DNA of 64,000 bases from SIG607 sp045648445 (lineage in GTDB: Bacteria; Bacillota; Clostridia; Oscillospirales; Acutalibacteraceae), in NCBI GenBank assembly GCA_045648445.1, contig JAZRNY010000022.1, positions 124,001 through 188,000 on the forward strand, written 5' to 3'. The notes below the pieces were generated by a model. The model saw only the letters and a program-made list of their open reading frames with translations. It made no database searches and was not told the DNA's origin. Position numbers and translations under genes: made by a program. Below are positions 60,956-64,000 of this stretch, in pieces. Position 1 is the stretch's first letter; each line of letters starts with the position of its first letter.

Positions 60956-62833
60956 ATGAAAACTAAAATTAAAAGTATAATATGTTTACTGATGGCAGTT
61001 ATTTTGGTCGCATCCCTTTCTGCCTGTGCAGGCGCTTCTGTTCCTGCAAGCATTGATGATGAAGGCGCTTTCGTTTATGCTGTTACTCGTGGTTTCGAAC
61101 CTACGAATGAGGCTGAAACCGCCGCTAAGGAACTTCGTCTTAAATTAAAGGAAAATTTCGATTGTAAGGTTAATATCCGTAAGGATGCCGCATTTGAAGA
61201 TTGCGATGATAACTACGAAATTCTCGTTGGTGATACCAACCGTGAGGAAAGCGCTATTGCCAAACAAAGACTTATTGACAACCGTATTAACTGCTCATCT
61301 GACTTTATTGTTGCAGTTATCGACGATAAAATTTGTATTCAGGTTGTAAATAACAAAATGATGCCCATCGCCTACGAATGGTTTGAAGCAAACTTCTGCC
61401 AAAGCGCTGAAGATTGGGCAAAACTCAGAAAGGGTTACGAATTTATCTACGCTCCCGAAACTGCTGCGCTTAACAATAACGTAGCAGGTGTTGACCTTAG
61501 TAAATTCACCCTTGTTCTTCCCAGAAAAACTTCTATGCTTCACGGTCTTATAGTTGACGAGTATATTAAATACTACGATCAGCACGACTACATTTTAAAA
61601 GAAGCAGAGGATATGGATCCCGAAGAAGAGTACGAAGTACTTATTGGCGATTGTGACAGAGCGGCTAGTAAGTCTGTTACTGTTGAAGGCGACAACTATG
61701 TAATTAAGGTAGTTGGCAAAAAGTTAGTTGTTAAAGGTGGTACCCACCTTGCTACCTGGCGTGGCTTTAAAGCGTTGCTTGACGAAGTTAAGGCTAACGA
61801 AGGTAAAGAGGTTGGCATCAACTGGGCTGATGGTTACACCATTAACGGTAAGTACGATGCTAACGAAAAAGGCACGTTTACTCTTAACTGGAACGATGAA
61901 TTTGAAGGTACCACTATCGACCTTACAAAGTGGGGCGACTACCGTACCGCACAGTCCGAAGTAAGCGCTTCCTGTCTTGGTGGTAAGTTCTATCACGTAA
62001 ACGTAAGAGGCGAATCTGCTTACGAAGGCAGTGAAAAGAAGGGCCTTGTCTATCAGGCTGACGGCGAACTCGTTTGCGGTACAAAACGTGTAAACGATAT
62101 CGACTTTATTACCACTCAGATTTCTACCTACTGGACTATGACTTGGAAATACGGTTGTATGGATATTTATTCTAAACTTGCTCCCGCCCCTGCTTACACT
62201 ACCTATTGGGCAAATGGTTCTTCGACCGGCTCTGAAGGCTTTATGAAGCGTTTTGGCGGTGTAGAGGTTGACCGTGTTTGTATGACCGAAATCGATATCC
62301 TTGAAAACTACAGCCGTCCTCACGAATACGGTTCTACCGTTCACTGGTGGTGGAGCGCAGTTCAGGCTGACGGTACTCCTGCTACCGGTTCCGGTCATAA
62401 GGGTCTCGGTGGTAACGCTATCTTTAAGAGAGGCACCGAAAACAGTGCTTACCTTGAATACAATCAAGAAAAGTACGGCGACCTTCTTCCCGATGATTAC
62501 CACATGTATTCATTCTACTGGGATGATAAATGCATTAAGTTTGCATTCGACGGTAAGGTATTTATGGACTACGACTATACACAGCATGAATCTGTATCTG
62601 TTCACTGTCTTATGAACTATCTTATTTCTTCCTGTGCAATGGGTTCACCTACCTATGGTTACACCTATAGTAAAGACCAGCATGAAAATTACTATGAACA
62701 TAGAATGGATTACGTTCGTTTGTATCAAACCGATGCAATAAATTCTCAGATGATCACTGCTTGGCCTGAAACTCAGGAAAACGGAACTTCTGTAGTACGT
62801 TATCCCCAAAACTCCATCGGTTCAAGATATTAA
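60956..62833 (+). CDS. GH16 lipoprotein beta-glucanase
   Basis: The 625-residue protein has a lipobox LSAC (Cys24). The N-terminal 300 residues carry two copies of a module with E-I-L-V-G-D-T-N-R / E-V-L-I-G-D-C-D-R and KLVVKGGTHLATWRGFKALLD, as seen at the N-terminus of alpha-glucuronidase-like and related glycosidases. The GH16 domain spans about 308-608 and has the complete catalytic motif E445-I-D447-I-L-E450, together with WTMTWKYGCMDI and HWWWSAVQ. It is co-transcribed with the anchored jelly-roll protein (19 nt gap, AAAGGAGAG site). It would degrade glucan at the cell surface where the neighbour binds it. Confidence 0.92.
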   Translation: MKTKIKSIICLLMAVILVASLSACAGASVPASIDDEGAFVYAVTRGFEPTNEAETAAKELRLKLKENFDCKVNIRKDAAFEDCDDNYEILVGDTNREESAIAKQRLIDNRINCSSDFIVAVIDDKICIQVVNNKMMPIAYEWFEANFCQSAEDWAKLRKGYEFIYAPETAALNNNVAGVDLSKFTLVLPRKTSMLHGLIVDEYIKYYDQHDYILKEAEDMDPEEEYEVLIGDCDRAASKSVTVEGDNYVIKVVGKKLVVKGGTHLATWRGFKALLDEVKANEGKEVGINWADGYTINGKYDANEKGTFTLNWNDEFEGTTIDLTKWGDYRTAQSEVSASCLGGKFYHVNVRGESAYEGSEKKGLVYQADGELVCGTKRVNDIDFITTQISTYWTMTWKYGCMDIYSKLAPAPAYTTYWANGSSTGSEGFMKRFGGVEVDRVCMTEIDILENYSRPHEYGSTVHWWWSAVQADGTPATGSGHKGLGGNAIFKRGTENSAYLEYNQEKYGDLLPDDYHMYSFYWDDKCIKFAFDGKVFMDYDYTQHESVSVHCLMNYLISSCAMGSPTYGYTYSKDQHENYYEHRMDYVRLYQTDAINSQMITAWPETQENGTSVVRYPQNSIGSRY

Positions 62834-62867
62834 CTGAATAAAAAATCAACTTGTTTTTTGGCGTTGT

Positions 62868-62914
62868 AACCGAAAGGTCAAATATAACTGTGAGACCTGT
62901 CTCACAATATCACT
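62868..62914. repeat. Hairpin/9-mer array, second locus
   Basis: AACC-GAAA-GGTC, then AATATAACT (62881-62889), hairpin GTGAGA-CCTG-TCTCAC (62890-62905), then AATATCACT (62906-62914). The two 9-mers are identical to those in the array at 49.1 kb. Confidence 0.8.
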
Positions 62915-62924
62915 TGTTTTGCTT

Positions 62925-63040
62925 AGGTTCTCCTAACGAGTGGAACTTGCAGTACAAGTTCCCTGCTTGTTACGGTATGAGATAAAATTAAAAGATGCGC
63001 GAAATTTTCGTGCATCTTTTTTACTGTCCTTTAGAGTACG
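62925..63040. repeat. Two-hairpin intergenic repeat element, copy 2
   Basis: TTCTCCTAA, hairpin GGAACTTG/CAAGTTCC (62942-62962), CTGCTTGTTACGGTAT, terminator hairpin, then ACTGTCCTTTAGAGTACG. Same order as 49629-49749, with stem bases changed compensatorily (both arms differ from copy 1 but still pair). Confidence 0.85.
62988..63022 (+). terminator. Terminator inside repeat element copy 2
   Basis: Stem AAAAGATGCGCGAA pairing with TTCGTGCATCTTTT (one G-T pair), then six T. It ends the GH16 lipoprotein operon. Confidence 0.85.
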
Positions 63041-63054
63041 ATTTCTTAAACTAG

Positions 63055-63083
63055 TTGCTTTTTTTGTTTTTGTATGTTAAAAT
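63055..63083 (+). promoter_or_regulatory. Promoter of the B12-riboswitch transcript
   Basis: TTGCTT, 17-nt spacer, TAAAAT, just upstream of the riboswitch. Confidence 0.6.
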
Positions 63084-63092
63084 TATTTTGCG

Positions 63093-63290
63093 TTAACTTT
63101 ACAGTTTCTTTTTTTGCAAAGAATTAAAAGGGAAGTCGGGTGTAATTCCCGCGCGATCCCGTCGCCGTAATGTGTTAAATGCCGATAAGGTCACTGTAGT
63201 AAACTATGGGAAGGCTCGGCAGCGTTAATTGTCACTAAGTCGGAATACCTGCTGTAAGGTGCTGTGCAAAGTGTCACGAGGATGACGGCT
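63093..63290 (+). promoter_or_regulatory. Cobalamin (B12) riboswitch
   Basis: The leader has the order of conserved blocks of the cobalamin element: AAAGGGAAGTCGGGTG, AATTCCCGCGCGATCCCGTC, a GTCACTG region, GGGAAGG and finally AAGTCGGAATACCTGC. A terminator hairpin follows at 63303-63332, before the Shine-Dalgarno of the DUF4430 gene, giving an OFF switch when cobalamin is bound. Boundaries are approximate. Confidence 0.9.
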
Positions 63291-63302
63291 TTGTTAAAAA
63301 AT

Positions 63303-63332
63303 CTTGCTTTCGGCGGAATGCAAGTCTTTTTA
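63303..63332 (+). terminator. Riboswitch-controlled terminator (expression platform)
   Basis: Stem CTTGC-T-TTC pairing with GAA-T-GCAAG around a GGCG loop (one T-T mismatch), followed by TCTTTTT. Confidence 0.7.
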
Positions 63333-63390
63333 CATTGCTCCTTTTTACTTTGTACGGCATGGCGTAGTACAAAATAAAAGGAGTTTTTTT

Positions 63391-63813
63391 ATGAAAAACA
63401 AAGTATTGTTAAAAAGTTTTCTTAAAAAAAGTATATCTTTACTTGCCGCCGCAATTTTAGTATTTACTTTTTTTGCCCTTACAGGTTGCAGCGAAAAACC
63501 TGTTGACGACGTTAGTTCGTCTGCCTCTGCCGTGCAAAAATCGGTAACCTTTAAAATCGTTTTTGAGGACAAAAGCGAAAAAACCGTAGAACTCAAAACC
63601 GAAAAGGCAACACTTGCCGAAGCCCTTGTTGAAGCAAAAATTATCGAGTACGAAAACAGTGGATTATATACCACCATTGACGGCGTTACTGCCGACTACT
63701 CTAAAGACGGCGCTTGGTGGTGTGTAACCAAAGGCGGCGAAATGTTGAACTACGGCCTTAACGATATTAAAATCGCTGACGGAGAAACCTATGAAGCAAC
63801 ATACACGAAATAA
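63391..63813 (+). CDS. DUF4430 (transcobalamin-like) lipoprotein
   Basis: A 140-residue product starting at the ATG 8 nt after AAAAGGAG. Signal peptide with lipobox LTGC (Cys33), a Ser-rich linker and a DUF4430 domain: VTFKIVFEDKSEKTVELKTEKATLAEALVEAK, TTIDGVTADYSKDGAWWCV and GLNDIKIADGETYEATYTK. The DUF4430 fold is the one found in the C-terminal domain of transcobalamin and intrinsic factor. Together with the B12 riboswitch and the following ECF S-component it is most likely a surface-exposed cobalamin capture protein. Ligand inferred, not shown. Its 3' end overlaps the next start by 23 nt. Confidence 0.87.
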   Translation: MKNKVLLKSFLKKSISLLAAAILVFTFFALTGCSEKPVDDVSSSASAVQKSVTFKIVFEDKSEKTVELKTEKATLAEALVEAKIIEYENSGLYTTIDGVTADYSKDGAWWCVTKGGEMLNYGLNDIKIADGETYEATYTK

Positions 63814-64000
63814 AGGTATATCTTTAAAGGAACTTGCCTTTTTGGGTGTATACTCAGCCCTTATTATTGCCTTTAAGGAAATTATGAACCTGCTTCCGAA
63901 TATCGAGCCGGTAACGGTTATGCTTATGGCGTTAACCTGCGTTTTCGGTATAAAGGCGCTTCTTCCCGTATACGTCTTTTCCTTTATTGAAATACTTGTT
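63791..64000 (+). CDS. ECF transporter S-component (3' end outside window)
   Basis: The first 70 residues of a membrane protein beginning MKQHTRNKGISLKELAFLGVYSALI, then IAFKEIMNLLPNIEPVTVMLMALTCVFG and a further hydrophobic segment. N-terminal helices with this Ala/Gly pattern and the LPNIEPV loop are typical of ECF substrate-binding S-components. It overlaps the DUF4430 gene and shares its B12 riboswitch, so the substrate is probably cobalamin or a precursor. The energising EcfA/EcfT genes may follow to the right. Confidence 0.82.
   Translation, partial: MKQHTRNKGISLKELAFLGVYSALIIAFKEIMNLLPNIEPVTVMLMALTCVFGIKALLPVYVFSFIEILV

Noticed and set aside
61724..62503. A 259-codon open frame on the minus strand
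   Set aside because: Antisense shadow of the GH16 lipoprotein, caused by its biased codons.

Overview
The window looks like the chromosome of a low-GC, spore-forming member of the Clostridia, most likely an anaerobic gut Oscillospirales/Ruminococcaceae-like bacterium. That inference rests on a complete spoIIIA operon, AT-rich DNA with consensus sigma-A promoters, Shine-Dalgarno sites of the AGGAGG type, cohesin and dockerin modules, ECF-type transport and a B12 riboswitch. I see no tRNA, rRNA, CRISPR array, transposase or integrase by eye.

Layout. (1) 1-8521: one tight co-oriented operon of virion genes: large terminase (cut by the left edge), a small membrane protein, scaffold-like protein, capsid protein with an Ig-like C-terminus, portal, a connector-like protein and a 687-residue P22 gp10-like neck/tail protein. 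It ends in an unusual lysis pair: a lipoprotein of the DigH/DUF187 glycoside-hydrolase type and an SPP1-family holin. No long-tail genes, integrase or repressor are visible. (2) 8.5-15.1 kb: manA, a quinone-oxidoreductase/dehydroquinase-like pair, a small membrane protein, an XRE regulator with four membrane segments, a catalytically degenerate E2-like acyltransferase, a 24-codon Cys-rich ORF and a Fic protein flanked by inverted repeats. (3) 15.1-29.3 kb, minus strand: a long housekeeping operon polA - (phosphatase-RimI fusion) - tsaD - lipid kinase - mreB - mreC - mreD - mrdA - minD - mgsA - hisS - aspS. It joins DNA repair, tRNA modification and charging, and rod-shape/septum placement. (4) 29.4-37.2 kb: near-leaderless dusB, yebC, the spoIIIAA-AH sporulation-channel operon behind a sigma-E-like promoter, an Asp23 protein and an S1-domain protein. 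(5) 37.2-49.0 kb: a surface-protein region with four cohesin-bearing or dockerin-bearing proteins (two cohesins plus dockerin; cohesin plus dockerin; GLUG repeats plus dockerin; membrane-anchored cohesin) and a strongly promoted SPETG-anchored protein with Cys repeats. Interleaved are an Mrp ATPase and a polysaccharide-initiating sugar transferase with a nucleotidyltransferase. (6) 49.8-62.8 kb: three large surface proteins, a 2182-residue secreted protein ending in GH16, a 1428-residue membrane-anchored protein built from the same modules without a catalytic domain, and a GH16 lipoprotein. (7) 62.8-64 kb: a cobalamin riboswitch upstream of a DUF4430 lipoprotein and an ECF S-component cut by the right edge.

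How the parts fit: regions 5 and 6 together suggest a cell-surface beta-glucan capture and degradation apparatus, with small cohesin/dockerin assemblies in 5 and modular GH16 proteins in 6. The intergenic spaces hold several structured repeat families: hairpin arrays separated by 9-bp motifs, a two-hairpin terminator element, two MITE-like inverted-repeat elements and a 7-bp tandem repeat. Two orphan accessory genes (Fic and a 119-residue unknown) lie between such repeats.

The strongest candidates for undescribed biology are the compact capsid plus lipoprotein-lysis module, the small cohesin-dockerin surface system, the GH16/jelly-roll/InlB-repeat protein set, and the hairpin repeat families.
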